Assembly: GCA_003255065.1 (NCBI GenBank) | Contig: QAOA01001300.1 | Span: 1,174,844-1,238,843 of the forward strand | Reading direction: 5' to 3' | From: Cercis canadensis | Taxonomy: Eukaryota > Streptophyta > Magnoliopsida > Fabales > Fabaceae | Length of the DNA: 64,000 nucleotides | Part shown: piece by piece, positions 37,870 to 53,344 of the stretch | Numbering within the stretch: the stretch's first letter is position 1 | How the letters are laid out: each line of letters starts with the position of its first letter | The notes under the pieces: model-generated | Seen by the model: the letters and a program-made list of their open reading frames with translations, nothing else | Told to the model about the DNA's origin: nothing | Database searches by the model: none | Translations under genes and position numbers: made by a program

Positions 37870-38687
37870 ACCTTCAAGTCTCGTGTATCTACTTGGTTGC
37901 CAGTTTTTAACAATTATTTCGGCTAATAGGGTTGAAATTTTATTTTCCTTCCACCATGTCTCTTCATTCAAAACAGCTGTAACTGCACTTTCTAACTCTA
38001 CCTTTCTTGGAATGGAAACAAAAAAGGGAAAAGTTCAATATGTTAATTATCTCATATATTGAAGATAACTTAAGAACTAAGCCTATTGTCTACCGCTTAT
38101 GGTTACAATGAAACAGGTGATTTCTTTTTCCTACTGGAACTTCATTTCACAGAAACCCAAACAGAAACATGTGCAATTAACTTAACGTTTTTATTAACGG
38201 AATAAAAAAAAGATTAGGAACGGGTTCATCTAAGATCATGCCGCATAATTACTTAAACCTTAAACCCAAGGCCAATTAGAAAGTTAGCGCAAGCCATACT
38301 ACTATGTTGAAATAAATATTCTTTTTCATGAGACTGCCCATTTTATAGAGAAAAAAAGGTTTATACTTTATACATCTAAAAATGTATTTTTCAATAATAA
38401 ATATTTTTTCACATTTGCGAACAGAAAATAAATAATCATCAAAATAACTTTTTGATAATATTAATACCTTCATTTATGAATTGCCCCCTTCCAGTTTTCA
38501 GAGCCTAGGTAACTTGGATAATCTCGATACAAGGGAAACCGAGAAGCATCCTAGAGGAACAAGTATTCGATTATTTATTTCTGGTAAAAAGAAAGTAGCA
38601 CAAAAAGTGCAAGGCAGCAGCTATAAATTATAAATTTTTTTTCCTGGATGATGGGAGCTTGATGGGATGGCAGCAAGAATGGAGATT
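37870..38687. other. Shared 3' region between convergent genes
   Basis: Holds the 3' UTRs of the Rossmann-fold gene (+) and nudix hydrolase 3 (-). A+T-rich; no further gene seen. Confidence 0.5.
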
Positions 38688-41600
38688 TTATTGCCTTGGT
38701 TCATGCGTCTTCAACATTTCATCAGCAATGGGAAAACTTGGAGCTATGTCAACAGGAACCTAGAATACACAAACACAATACAAAAAGATGACTAGCTAGC
38801 TGTAGTGCATAACAAAAATTTTAAAATCACAGCTTTCCACTCTACAAGAATAGTCGTAAGTTTTGGAAAACTTGTGTCAATAGCAGTTTAGACAACTGGT
38901 TTGAACTTACTAATTTAAACAATGGTGACCTAGTTCATAATGTGAAGGAAACGTCTCACCACAACGTACTTTTCCGCTTATCTATCACATTGGCTATTAA
39001 CAGAATAATATGATTTATACCTGAACATCCTCCAACTTTTTCAAAGCGACTGTTAGTGGTTCTGTGATTACACAGTATTTCTGAAGAAGCAAACCAGCGG
39101 CCTCTTTGTCACCTTTGGCTTGTATGGTGAGTATCTCCCTGCTCAGGCTTTCAACTGCACCTTCAACCTTTGAAGAAGCAAAATATAATTACGGAACCCA
39201 TCTTAGTGCCACATGAACTTGACGGAGAGACAGAAAATTTGAAGCAACAATACCTTGGAAAAATCAACTGAAAATGTGTCATCAGAATGCAAGGTAAAGG
39301 CCCCTTTCTCATATAGCCAGTTGAACTGCAATGCTTGTCCTTTTCTGACAATATGCAGTAAAATCAGATGCCAGATGATAACAATAAACATCCGATAAAA
39401 GAGGAGTGCACAGTAGCTTACCCATGAGCTTCCTCCAAACCAAAACGCACTGAGCGGAAGCATCCCGCAAGAAAAGAAACATACATGGACTTCAATAAAC
39501 TCTTGGAAAGCAAGTCCTGGACAAGCCATCATAACATTAGCACTAGTTGTAGTACGTCATGAAAAGATAAACTGTCCAGAAAATGTATGGAGTGGTCAAC
39601 ATTGTTAACTAAAAATATATATCAAGTGTAAAGCATTGATAGTGAGATAAATTGATGCATGCAATGTTAACTGAATAACTAACCTGACTGATTAAGAACC
39701 TCAATGCCCAGAGGCCAACTATATCAGCCTTTGCTTCTTCAATAGCTGAGTAGAATTCTTGCAATTCCTGTATCGAAAGAAAGAAGAGATTGCAAAGTAG
39801 TTAAAATTTCAAATCGAAATAGAATGATGCGATGCACAAGATTGTTACTTTCTGAACTTAAAAAAGCTTTTACAAGTATGATTATATATTTTTTGAGTTA
39901 TAACTTATCATAATTAGGGTATCCATACTAAGTTAATCTTTTATGGTCTTGTATTAAATTAGGATTTCTGATAAAGGTAAGATCACTTGAGTGTCCAGTT
40001 ATGATTTTCTATCCTAGTGGAATTAGGATTAGTTGGGTTTGCTGATGTAAGAATAATTTACGCACTATAGTTCTCGGCTTTTGATGAATTAATATTCCTG
40101 TTTAGTTACTGCGGTATTCCCTATCTATTCTCCCTATCTCCTCCCCCCCACCCTCCTCTCTCTCTGTCCTCCATCTAAAATCTTACCTCTTGTCTCTATT
40201 TCACTATTGGTTCTACATCACTAAGTTTAATTCTTGCCCAAATGTCACATTACTACAAGGAATGAAAACCTATAAATGCAATAATTATCACATTATTTCC
40301 ATGCCTGATCTTAGTGATAAAAAAACTTCTTTCCAATAAAATCCAGTTTAGTTTGACTTCCTAATCTGAAAAAGAACATAGATAACCTACATTACACCAA
40401 CCCAGATAGCATTTATACATAGCAACTATTTGTACACAAAGTTTGTAAATGACGGACTTTAGTTGCAAATATTAATTAACACAATCATTAACCGAGTGAG
40501 CATACTTCAGAAGTTCATCACAGAAATTACTCAAATAAGACAAATCATGTAACTAACCAATCTCACTGTAGACTTCCGACCATTTGGAAGTGTAATGGTA
40601 TGGGGTCCAATCCCATGGCAGCATTCATGGCAAACTGTATGAGTGAAAAATGATTTAAAATCTACAAGTTCTTGTTGTTCCTTTGCAACACAGACATCGG
40701 CTATGGGCAGAAGAATAAGCTTGAACCTGGTTAGAATTGGCGGTTTTCCCAACATAAATTAATCACATTTGAATAAAAAGCAACAAAAGAGATCCATTCA
40801 GTTTTATAAGTTGCAACAAACTAGACTTTTAAGGTCAGAACTTATACTTAGCCTCTGAAACATTCTTAAGCATGACCATTGATGTTCCCCGATCTTTTAC
40901 AATACGCTCATCATTTGGTAGATTGAAAGCAACAGTCTGTGGTCCCTTGACATCCTGACATTATTCATCAATGCAAAATTACGCATGCAAGAAAATACAC
41001 ACTTAGTTCTTACAAGTGAGAAAGTATTCATGATTTTTAGGATAGGACAATAGGACAAATTTTGAGATTACATGCATGCTGTTTCATATAAGCAATGAAG
41101 AGACATCTACAACAATAATTACTGAATACAGTTGTCATGGATTGGATTGTTTATCAGTTTTCTGATCATGATGCAGATGTATCATCACCGTTCTTCAGTC
41201 AACAGGTTTCTATTGAGATATTCTTTTCAAGCTTTTCTTCGCAGCCAAGAGTTTCACCCATGTAAAACATTTTATTACGTTATTCTTGACAGTGGATGAT
41301 TAGAATATTGAATATCAATGGGAGAAGTACAGTCAGAAGACTCAGAACCATCTTTGCTATCGATATTATAGAAAATAGTATATTGAAATATTCCTAATGC
41401 TCACCCCAGCATTATATATAAGCTGGATAACACGGATAGGTGCTGCATTCACATCTTTTGATTTGTACACACTGTCCATTGGGAGGTTTTGCTCCAGAAC
41501 CTTCAGAAGCAGAATTCTTTGAGGTGTTAATTCCACAAAACTTGGAAAAGATTATAAATCTTATTCAATCAGAAAATGGTTGTGGCATAGCACCTGCAAA

Positions 41601-44600
41601 TTGTCGCCAAATACTTTAAGCTGAGCTGTTGCTTCATCGTCCCGGACTCCAACAAATGCTTCAAATGTAGCCTAAAAAGTTGCAATGCAATTACAGAGTT
41701 GTAAGTTAGAAGAAAGTCATATTTCTTTTCAAGCGAGAGACTTATGACCATATTCCAGTGAATTTACAGACTGTAGAATAGCATTTACATCTGTCCCAGA
41801 ATTTGGAGATTCAATCTAGAACAAGGCATATGTAAATAATGCAATTGCAACTTGACAGACGTAATCTTCTGAATTCTCATATAGTCTTCGCAAATATTAG
41901 TGTTGTCTCAAATATATTGGATGAGTAAAATAAAATTAAAAAGTCACATGGGTCTTTAAGGCAAGGTAATGCATGCATGGTTGTCGCAGGAGTTTCCCTG
42001 TACGGACTGAGTAAGTCAATCCCAAAAAGAATTTGCTTTGAACCATCAAGGACCTCATAGGAGTATAAGCTAAATAATCAATTAAATGCACATGAATCCT
42101 CAAAGTAAATATTGATATTCTAGGCCAGGCATGTATTTTGTCAACAACAGGTCATGCCACAACATCAATCTCCTGACACAAAAGTGACTTTTTGATAAAG
42201 GAAATTTGGCAATTTTTTAATGTCAATTGCCAAGATTCTTATGAACTAGCTGACTACTGGCTAGTAACAGAAGCTTCATTCAATAGTAATACACAATAAC
42301 TGTGTGAAGAAAGAATATTTTCTATTCAAGGAAAAGATCAAAGTTTAATAATCAAAAAGTTTATCCTCAATCATAGGCTAATAATCACCTTATAACCAAA
42401 AATTTTATCCTCATAAGTCTCGTATGGCCCAATAGTAACATCCAACTTGGAGTCCTGCACCAGCAAAGGGTGGAAGGTTAACTGTATGGTCTTGAAATTT
42501 GTCAGAAAATTAAAGTACATTAACAGCAAAGACTGTAATGTACATAAATTTACAACAACCCTATTCTACAGAAATTTCTTATCAGTAGTAAAAGCCTAAT
42601 CAAGAAAGCATAGTTTTCAAGTGATAAAGGGTTTGCCTAGATGGAATATTCCTCAGCATTCAGTGCTTTATATGACCCTCAGACCTATCAAGCACTGATG
42701 GCTACCAACATATAAGTACAAGCATGCGTTAAAAGTGACAAACTTAGGTTGACTTCATGCAAGACCATGTAGCAAGCACAAGCCTATGAGCCCTGATCAT
42801 TTTCTTACACATTAAACAAATTCGTTATCAGATTTAAATTGGTATATTCCGAGTCATGTTTCCGACTTTGGGCTAAAAGATTTTATTTCCGTTATTTGCA
42901 GCATTGCATGAGGAAGAAAAAGCAAAGAAAAGGAACCAAGTTTCTAAATTTATTGGAAAACGTTTCAGCAGTAGAAGATGACTAACCAATTCCATCCAGG
43001 CTATATCTGAGTTGTAATAATCATTTGAAAGGAAAGCATCAGCCTTGCTAAGTAGCAGCCTCTTCAAACTACACATGGAAAGAGACAGTTAACCAACATA
43101 TGTAAGCAGAACAATTTTCAGCTTAAAACTGACTAATGAACAGTGAATAATTAGAATCTAGAAGAAGACCTCGTTGAGGTGGCGATGTCACCAGCTTTAT
43201 GCAATAAGTCAGCAGCTTTTGCAAGAAGAGAGTCGTACTCTTCAGAGTAAGGGACAATATATAGATCATGACCAGCACCTTCTCCGTTATCAGATGGAGA
43301 AGAATCCAAACAAAATTCACTGTACCTTTTAATAACAGTGAAAAAGTCTGTTGCCTCTTTCTGTTGATCCTTTTCTAGACTGTCCTTCCATATTTCAAAC
43401 TCCTACAAGACAGAACCTTATTGTTTTTCATTTATGCAAACCAGTTCTTTTCAAAGCATATGCTTAGCATAAGGGTACCATTTTGTCCATGTCTGGAGGA
43501 TAGAAATTTGCTCCAGGTGGTTTCCGGATGGGAAATGCTGCTCTGTATTCCAGACCCTTCCACCCTTTCACTGCCCTTGTTGCTTTAGGGAGCAACCTTA
43601 TTGCGGAATCTGTGGTTGTCAAAAATGCCTCATCTTCATCAAGGCTAGACCTGTCAACAGAGAAAACATTATACAACATATACAGTCTTGAAGAGATTCT
43701 TTCTTATTCTTTCTCTCCTTTGTGAAACCAAAAAGAAAAACCCTACCCTATAAATTACCCTCATATAAAAAATCACCTCAATCTATCTATCCATCTGCGT
43801 CAGTGTGAGTGTATAAATATACACTACTCAACTGATAGAATAAGCTACAAGGACTTACCATGGGCCCTTGTTAATCTGATAATAGGACCACTTCAACTTA
43901 TCTAACTCTGATGTATCAGCGTGCTTCTTCAGCCAATCTCTGAGAGCTGGATTACTGTACCAAGCCTGATTGAGTAGTAAACAAAGAGACATGTTTTAGT
44001 AATGTACACGACCCCATGTTCTAGCAATCTTAGAAAAAGAATTGGTATGACTATTTGGAACAAGAAATAAATTGCCAATCAAATTTTACACAAACTTCTA
44101 AAATTCAGACCAGTCACTGAACCAAGAGTACGTGGTGAGGTTTAGTGGTTCATCCGCAATCGAATCAAGATTCAACAGAAGTTAGAGAATATATATATAT
44201 ATATATATTGGTTAAACAAGTAAATAAATTGTAAAAGAAATAATAAAATAAGGGGCCCAAATATATCTAAAAACATTAAATTATTTCAAAGTTTATAGAC
44301 ATATAGATTAAGGCAACAAATCAAAATTTTACCTTTTTTTTTTTGGTACTTAAATTTTAAAATTTTAACATACTCCTGAAATCATAATTTGACAGTAAAC
44401 AAAATTTTAAATTATTTTATTTTGTTCAAATTTCTTATTCATTAGTTTTGGAAGTATTTGTTTTATGTTATAAAAATATATTTAAGATTAATCCTTTATT
44501 GAAGTATTTCATTTCTGTATTATAAGTAAGTTCATATTAAACAAAAAATTTCATATAATACAAAACATGAAGCATCTTGGCTAAGCGACAATGCCTCTTG

Positions 44601-47600
44601 CTTAATAATGTTCAGATTCTGCATCCAAACCCAGACTTGATATTTTCTGCATGCATTGGCAGCTTGTCCAATCCAACCTGTTCAAAGCAACTTAACTGGT
44701 GAACCGGCTGGTTCAGTTGACTTTGACTAATTTCCTGTAAATCTGGTTGTTATAGGTGAGCTGGACTGGCATGCAAGCCAATTCATTGGATTTCTGGTTG
44801 AATTGGTCTGGTCGTATTTTCAACACTAATTTTATTGTGTTGAGAACAGTCTAGTAACCAGCATGCCACACGATGCATTATTATCATGCATGAGAAAATT
44901 ATCTGTATGTATAAAAAATTTAGCAGCATTCACAAACAAGAGCCCGCAGATAAGTCAGTATACACACAAAATACAAGCAAAAATATGCCATACATGTATT
45001 CTAAAACACAACCTGCAGATAAAAAATTTCATCCATAACCACTGCAGCCTTGACAAGATAAATAAGAGCCTCTCTGTCTGATTCTGTAAGTCCTGTCAAC
45101 TGCAACAATAAAAAGGTGAAATTTAAAATAATGCTGCAAATGAAATACAAAATCAAATAGAAATTTATGGTGGTGTCAAATGTTTCATGAAAGATGAATT
45201 TCCCAAAGAAGTAATTTGTTCTATATACTTCAACAGAAAAATTTATAGAAGAATTAAAAAAAAAAAAAATTCTTTTTCAAAGAAAATGGTGCACCACATA
45301 TCAAAAGATAGATTGAATCCGAACCAAATAAAGCATAATTTCAATATACAGAAACCATAGATATTTTATGATTCCAATGAGATATTATGTAATTGGATCA
45401 ATTAGCCATTAGGTTAACTCTCAAATTCAATGTTTATTCTCAATTACAGGTTTGGATCCGATGCACAACAAAATAAACAGAAATGATATACAGTTGCTAG
45501 GAATCCAACTACTTTCTGAGGCATACACAGACATGCAGACATAAACAAGAACACACACCCCACTCCTATATAGGCTTTACAGCTACTCCTTTTCCTTGAT
45601 TCATAAAGCCCCTCTAAGTTCAATAATCCCACTTTGAACCTAAATATAGAATATTGTATATCCACAGGCATCTTAGCTGAACAGGTTTGTGATCAAACAA
45701 TAGGAAATGACATACTTTAAATGCAAGTTTTCCCAAATTGACAAGAGAGAGATAGAGAATCTAAAACAGCCAAGAGATAGAGGTCTATTTACTAAAACAA
45801 CCAACACAAATAACATAAAGGTTAATAACCTCCGCATTGAGAGAAATAGGAGCATAACGACTTAGTTGCTTTTGTAGAGTCAAACTGCGTGCCACAGTAT
45901 TCTCTTTGTACCTTCAGCAGATTTATAAGAAATACAAAAATAAGCACATACTCAGTGTCTGGAAAGATGTTCAGTGTTATTTAGTTGAATGAACTTCACA
46001 GAATATATAAGGTACACCAAGTTTTGAAGGAAATCTGAGTTTTAAGACAGCCATATGGACTGAGAGTGCAACTTATAACCCAGTAAAAGCAACAAAACAA
46101 GAATAATACTTTTTTTTCACATAGGTAACCATGGAATAAAAGGAATGTTTACTTTAGGTATAAACAATTAAAACCATTCAAATTCTAGAGAATTGCATAC
46201 CTCTTTTCAATTATATCAAAAAGTTGACCATATTGTCCAGAAACATCATAAGGAACATAGTTTGAATCTTCGTTAGCCAGTAAGCTTTTATACTCTTCAT
46301 AAGAGATATATTTAACAGCAGAAACTTCTGTCTCCTACCCTTGTGAAAAAATTCACCCACGTCAGATCAGGCAACTTAGCAATGCACATGCCTTATAATT
46401 GTTACATACACTAAGTATGCCAGCTTGTAAATAATGTTCAGTTCCACTACCAGCCAGATAAGTCACAAAGATTTACAAATACTTCTAGATCTAGAGAAGA
46501 CAGAAAATTTCTCTATAGAATAAAGAATAATGAACAAATTAAAGCATATTATGTTTCTCAAAAAATTAAAAAAAGAAAAAGGCCAAAAACATACATAGAA
46601 TACATTTGATACAATGATAGTAGTAACAACATACCAATTTACAATTTTCGAAAATAATACAAAAACGAGAGACAAAATTATTAAAAATCCATTTTGAGAA
46701 CATCTTAAGCATCCTCACCTGAAGAGTAAAGGCCTCCAAAGGTATTGGGTCAAGAGTTGTTACCAGATATACATCATTATATTCATTATTGACGTATTTT
46801 CCGTCATTTATCACACTGCATTTCATATGTAAAGTTAACATCAGCTAATCAAAGGATATTTAATCTTTCAGAAATCAGTAAGCACTGATAAAATTATCCC
46901 CCTTATGAAATCATCAATGCCAAAACTTCAAAAGCTAAGCAACAATCAAAGTATTCCATATTTGTCATATCATAGTAACCACGAATAGAAGATGTTTCCC
47001 CCCAGACCATAAGGGAGAGAAATATGAACACATGAAAAATTTTGTGTTATTTGCCATTCAAACAGACTCATCAATAGAAATAATGTATGGTCTTACGTCA
47101 TCAAATTTTAGTTCGAAGGAAAATTTACTGACCATTCTTGAAGGAAAACAAATATCAATTCAAATGCATCTTTTGGGAGGGTTATGCCTAACTCTTCTTG
47201 GAGCTCCCTTCTGAAAAATCAAGCATACAATAGTTCATCGTTAATAAGCATGCTTCTGTAAGGAGTGTAACATTTAATGAGAACAGTAATTAAAACTAAG
47301 AGAATGACATCTAGAATTCACTGGTTCAGTAGTATGAACATATTAATCATTTTTTTTTCCTGTAAATCATATTGGTAGTATTTTTATATATAGAAATTAT
47401 ACTTGTAAGAGAACAATGAATTGAGACCCATAATTCTTGTTCTACCTACCTAGGATGAACAAGAATATTCAAAATCTGGCAAAAAGTAAGATCACGAACA
47501 ATATTTTGTGGGAAATGAATTGCATTACCGAGCTGTTATAAGTGATGAATCACCAGCAGATATGTGACCAGCACTGGAGATATCCCACAACCCTGGCCAT

Positions 47601-48664
47601 GAATCCTTAGAGTCAGCACGTTGTTGGAGAAGCAGTTCTTGTGTACTCTCAGCAAAAATCCACACATGAACAGCTCGATGGTAATCCCCATCTCGATGAA
47701 CATCTCCTCTGCATGTAAATCAAAATTATTATGCTGTAAAGGTATACCATAAAACTAGAGTACTAAACCAATAATTCTGATACAAAATCATACATCGAAC
47801 AATATTCTTAGGGATATTCCACGTTGTGTTCAGAGAACCATTTGCAAAATTGATTACCTCAGGTAGATGACTTGGAATACGGATTATGATGATCCCTTAA
47901 TTTGGATGCTGTTAGCAGCATGAACATTGGTTGACAGTAGCAATAAATATATTTTCTTTTACTGTGAAGTTGTAATATATACTGATAAGCAAAGAGAATA
48001 AATCAATTCGGGAAATACCCTTTAGTTTTTATATCACCCAAGCCACTGAGCGGGTTTCGTATTCCAAATTTCTATCACCTAATTGACTTAAAAATGAAGA
48101 TGACTAAGAAAAATAAATAAAGAAATTAGAATGATGAACGGATTGAAACTATTTTAGTAAAACATGTTTCACTATCTGAACAAAAATGTGATTGGTCCAC
48201 CAGAAAATTCGCCCAATCACAAAGTGAAACCTTGCAAACATTGTTGAAAGATGATGAAGGGGTAAATGCCAGAGCAATATGAGAAGATTGAAAACAGGAA
48301 AATGACCGGGTATTTGAAGTTAATATCCAGCATCACCACAGAACTGTCCTATCAACCTGTTCACTTCAATTGTGCTATAACCAGAAACATATTTGCTTGC
48401 TGATAAGCCACAACCGATTGTGAAAACTACCAAAAGTTTTTTTTTTTCACAGCTAATTTGAATGAAAATGCGAGTTACAGAGTAGCTAAACTAAACACTA
48501 AAACAGTTTCCACTACAGGCTTTAATTCCTTTGTTCTCTCGGCAACCAAACGGAGAAGCAAAAAGGGGAACACAGGAGAGGGCTTACCGAGGTTTGGATT
48601 TCCCAGTTTTCTGACCAGTTTTAGTGAGGACGTCGAGGTGCTCTTCTTGGTGAGCTTCTGCCAT
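38688..48664 (-). CDS. NUDT3: Nudix hydrolase 3: Nudix plus dipeptidyl-peptidase III fusion, 777 aa
   Basis: Twenty-one exons join in frame: 48664-48588, 47708-47529, 47210-47133, 46815-46719, 46334-46201, 45911-45830, 45099-45013, 43965-43859, 43650-43479, 43402-43170, 43068-42987, 42454-42389, 41671-41594, 41500-41405, 40954-40848, 40726-40558, 39767-39684, 39516-39422, 39344-39254, 39167-39021, 38759-38688. Residues 25-190 are the Nudix domain; the box spans 73-95 (GHISAGDSSLITARRELQEE then LGI), with Asp79 where the consensus has Glu. The rest is an M49 (DPP III) metallopeptidase: zinc motif H592-E-C-C-H596 and EEAKAD at 625-630. Length matches Arabidopsis NUDT3 (772 aa, from memory). The Nudix half hydrolyses a nucleoside-diphosphate compound, while the peptidase half should remove dipeptides in the cytosol. 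The start is the only ATG before exon 1. Confidence 0.95.
43966..45012. other. Intron of nudix hydrolase 3 with repeat-like insert
   Basis: A 1,047-nt intron, with a (TA)n run at about 44191-44208. The stretch 44600-44840 contains short alternating motifs (GAACCGGCTGGTTCA, CTGGACTGG, TGGTCTGGT) that look like a degraded repeat rather than intron background. No coding potential seen. Confidence 0.4.
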
Positions 48665-48794
48665 GGCGTTTAATCAACAACTCCGAGTGAAAAGAACGAA
48701 TATTAAGCAATTTTACATACAAATATGCTCTGATTCTTGCTTGCTGACCTGCACTAGCCGCATGTGCTATATATAGCCGAAATAATTTTTTTTT

Positions 48795-49219
48795 GTTTAA
48801 ATATACTAAACGAATTTTAAATTATGTTCTTATAATTTTTTATTTTTTTTTAAATTCTTATAATTTAAATTTTTTTTAATTAGATTCATTCTATCACGCT
48901 CGTTTTATAACTCCGTCAATTTAATATTAACATGACAAACGATTTATTTACATGATAATAAAAAAAATTGACATAACATAAAAATTATCATATCATCAAT
49001 TATTTTTATACATTTTTTTAAGTCAAAATTTGATAAGATAACGATTTTTATGCCACTTTAACGCTATATTAACTTTTTTTATTGTTATATAGATAAGTCA
49101 TTTGTTATATCAACAATATAGAGTTAAAAATGAGAAGTGACACAAGGAATTCAATTAAAAAAAAATTAAATTATAAGGATTTAATTCAAAATTCATCCAG
49201 ACATGCATTATATTTAAAC
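48795..49219. mobile_element. Fold-back (long terminal inverted repeat) element, copy 1
   Basis: The left edge (GTTTAAATATACTAAACGAA) and the reverse complement of the right edge (GGTTTAAATATAATGCATGT) match imperfectly, and the similarity continues inward as alternating A/T blocks. Interior blocks such as GACAAACGATTTATTTACAT and TTTATGCCACTTTAACGC recur in the element at 57073-57524. No transposase is encoded, so it is a non-autonomous element. The flanks are poly-T, so a target duplication cannot be defined. Confidence 0.6.
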
Positions 49220-50518
49220 CATTTTTTTTTAACTTTTTTTAAAAAAATAAATAAATTTGGAGTTGTGTAAGGCATCCTAGGATATAAGATGGTATAAATG
49301 GGATGCCTAAATTTTTGTTTATAAAAATATTTGAACTATAGAATATGAGATAATATTATTTTAGTAAGTGTATATGACAACATTTAAAATTGATTCTGAT
49401 AACCACGACGAAGACGCCGATCATGCCCCTGCCCATGCCCATGTTAGTGAGGAAGATAGCGCTAGCCATAAAGACTAGTTTATCTTGGGTAATCGTTACA
49501 CTATGTTGTGTTATTTGCATATGGTATTTTTTTTTTCTTTTTAGTATGTGACGATGTCTGAGTATGAGGTCGGGAAGGTCACAGAGATTGAGGCGATCTA
49601 TGAGATTGGATTGAACACAATTTGCATAAGTAAGAAAAAAAGGGGGCCAGGTATTTGTTTCCGAGCTCCGAAGATTAAATTAGGTCGAACCAAGCTAAAA
49701 AGTGTTATTAATAACTCAGTGTTAAAAAATACATTACCTATAACAGGTGAGATTATTTATAGCAAACAGAGAGCAAGAGGTGGCGAATCACCAGGAGGCC
49801 TTTTGATGAATCGGGTCTCTTAATATTGGGCCTTTCAGTATTTGGCCTCTCTTGATATTGGGCCTATAAAGAGGGCCACCACAGTATGAAACTTTGTTAT
49901 ACTAGAATATTGTAAGTTCAGATTTTTTACGCTGGCTCTATCACAATTATTGTGATTACCTTATCAGTATACTGGCTCTATCACAGATTCATGACTGTAT
50001 GCTTTTTTTTTCTTTCTTTCGTTTTTGGTAATATCTGCACTGAATAACAGTTAAAACGATAGTGCCACTTACGTAAATTGGCTCCTTGGTTTTTCCTCAA
50101 ATAACAACTCTCTCTGCCTCGTGCTCTTTGCAATATTAGATGTGCAATTTTGATTATTGAACATGATTGGATCTTTGCAGTTATTTGTTTGTTGATATCT
50201 ACTTTTTCAAACAGTCAAGTCTCATAAAGTTGAGGACAAATTTGTGAAAAAAAAAATATTGGTATATAAACTGAGCAAAATGTGATGTGATACAATTTTC
50301 AAGGAATCACTATATAAATAAATCTACGTTGTTTAATCAAGTAATGAAATTACAAGCATTTTGGACTTCATTGCATGAATTATACGGCCTCATGACTCCT
50401 ATCTGGTAATAATCCTAATGCATGCTTAACTTGATTCTTCGCACAGAACTTGGCAACAATCTCAACACCGCTCAGTTCTTCATAGTCTCTAATCTATACA
50501 GATAGAGCTGAACAAAGA
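49220..50518. other. Intergenic region with unassigned open frames
   Basis: A short plus-strand frame near 49386-49483 is rich in D, H and A (HAPAHAHVSEEDSA), followed by another at 49548-49823. Neither has recognisable domains or splice partners; they may be remnants of a captured gene piece near the fold-back element. From about 50400 the 3' UTR of the minus-strand methyltransferase gene begins. Confidence 0.35.
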
Positions 50519-52920
<2,402 letters not shown>

Positions 52921-53166
52921 TTAAGATGAGGAAATATCATCAATGGGACAAACTTTCATTCCTTTTTCCATCCCAGACCTCTTCTTCCTTTCACTCATCC
53001 ACCCTCTTCGAATCTACCTGAGGACACAGAGCATCACATTGCCATTAACATATTGTTCAGCCATCTCAGTTCTCCTCCATGTCCCTCTAAATTCCTTTGT
53101 TTTCTTCTCGGGTGTATATAAAGACTCATGGATAAAACTTATGCAATTAGGATGAAAATTACTTAC

Positions 53167-53344
53167 CAGAACGACGACGTAAATCCCCACAGCGCCGCTG
53201 CCTGCTGGTGCGACGCCGATGACCCAACCGCTGCTGCTGCTGGTGCTTTAGCGCAAGTCTGAGCGAGAGGGAAAGATGGACAGAGCCGCAGAGAGAGAGA
53301 GAGAGAGAGAGAAGGATCGAAGAAAGGGGGAAAAGTTGAAACAT
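53167..53344 (-). other. Probable first (leader) exon of the TGS1 gene
   Basis: The minus strand ends in TCTG|GTAAGT at 53167/53166, a strong donor. Upstream is CT-rich with a (GA)n/(CT)n run at 53289-53312, typical of plant 5' leaders. The acceptor before the coding start at 52896 cannot be fixed. A frame through this exon is open but arginine/glutamine-rich, and I do not treat it as coding. Confidence 0.45.

Noticed and set aside
49548..49823. 91-codon frame in the TGS1/NUDT3 intergenic region
   Set aside because: No recognisable domain and no partner exons; kept only as part of the intergenic description.
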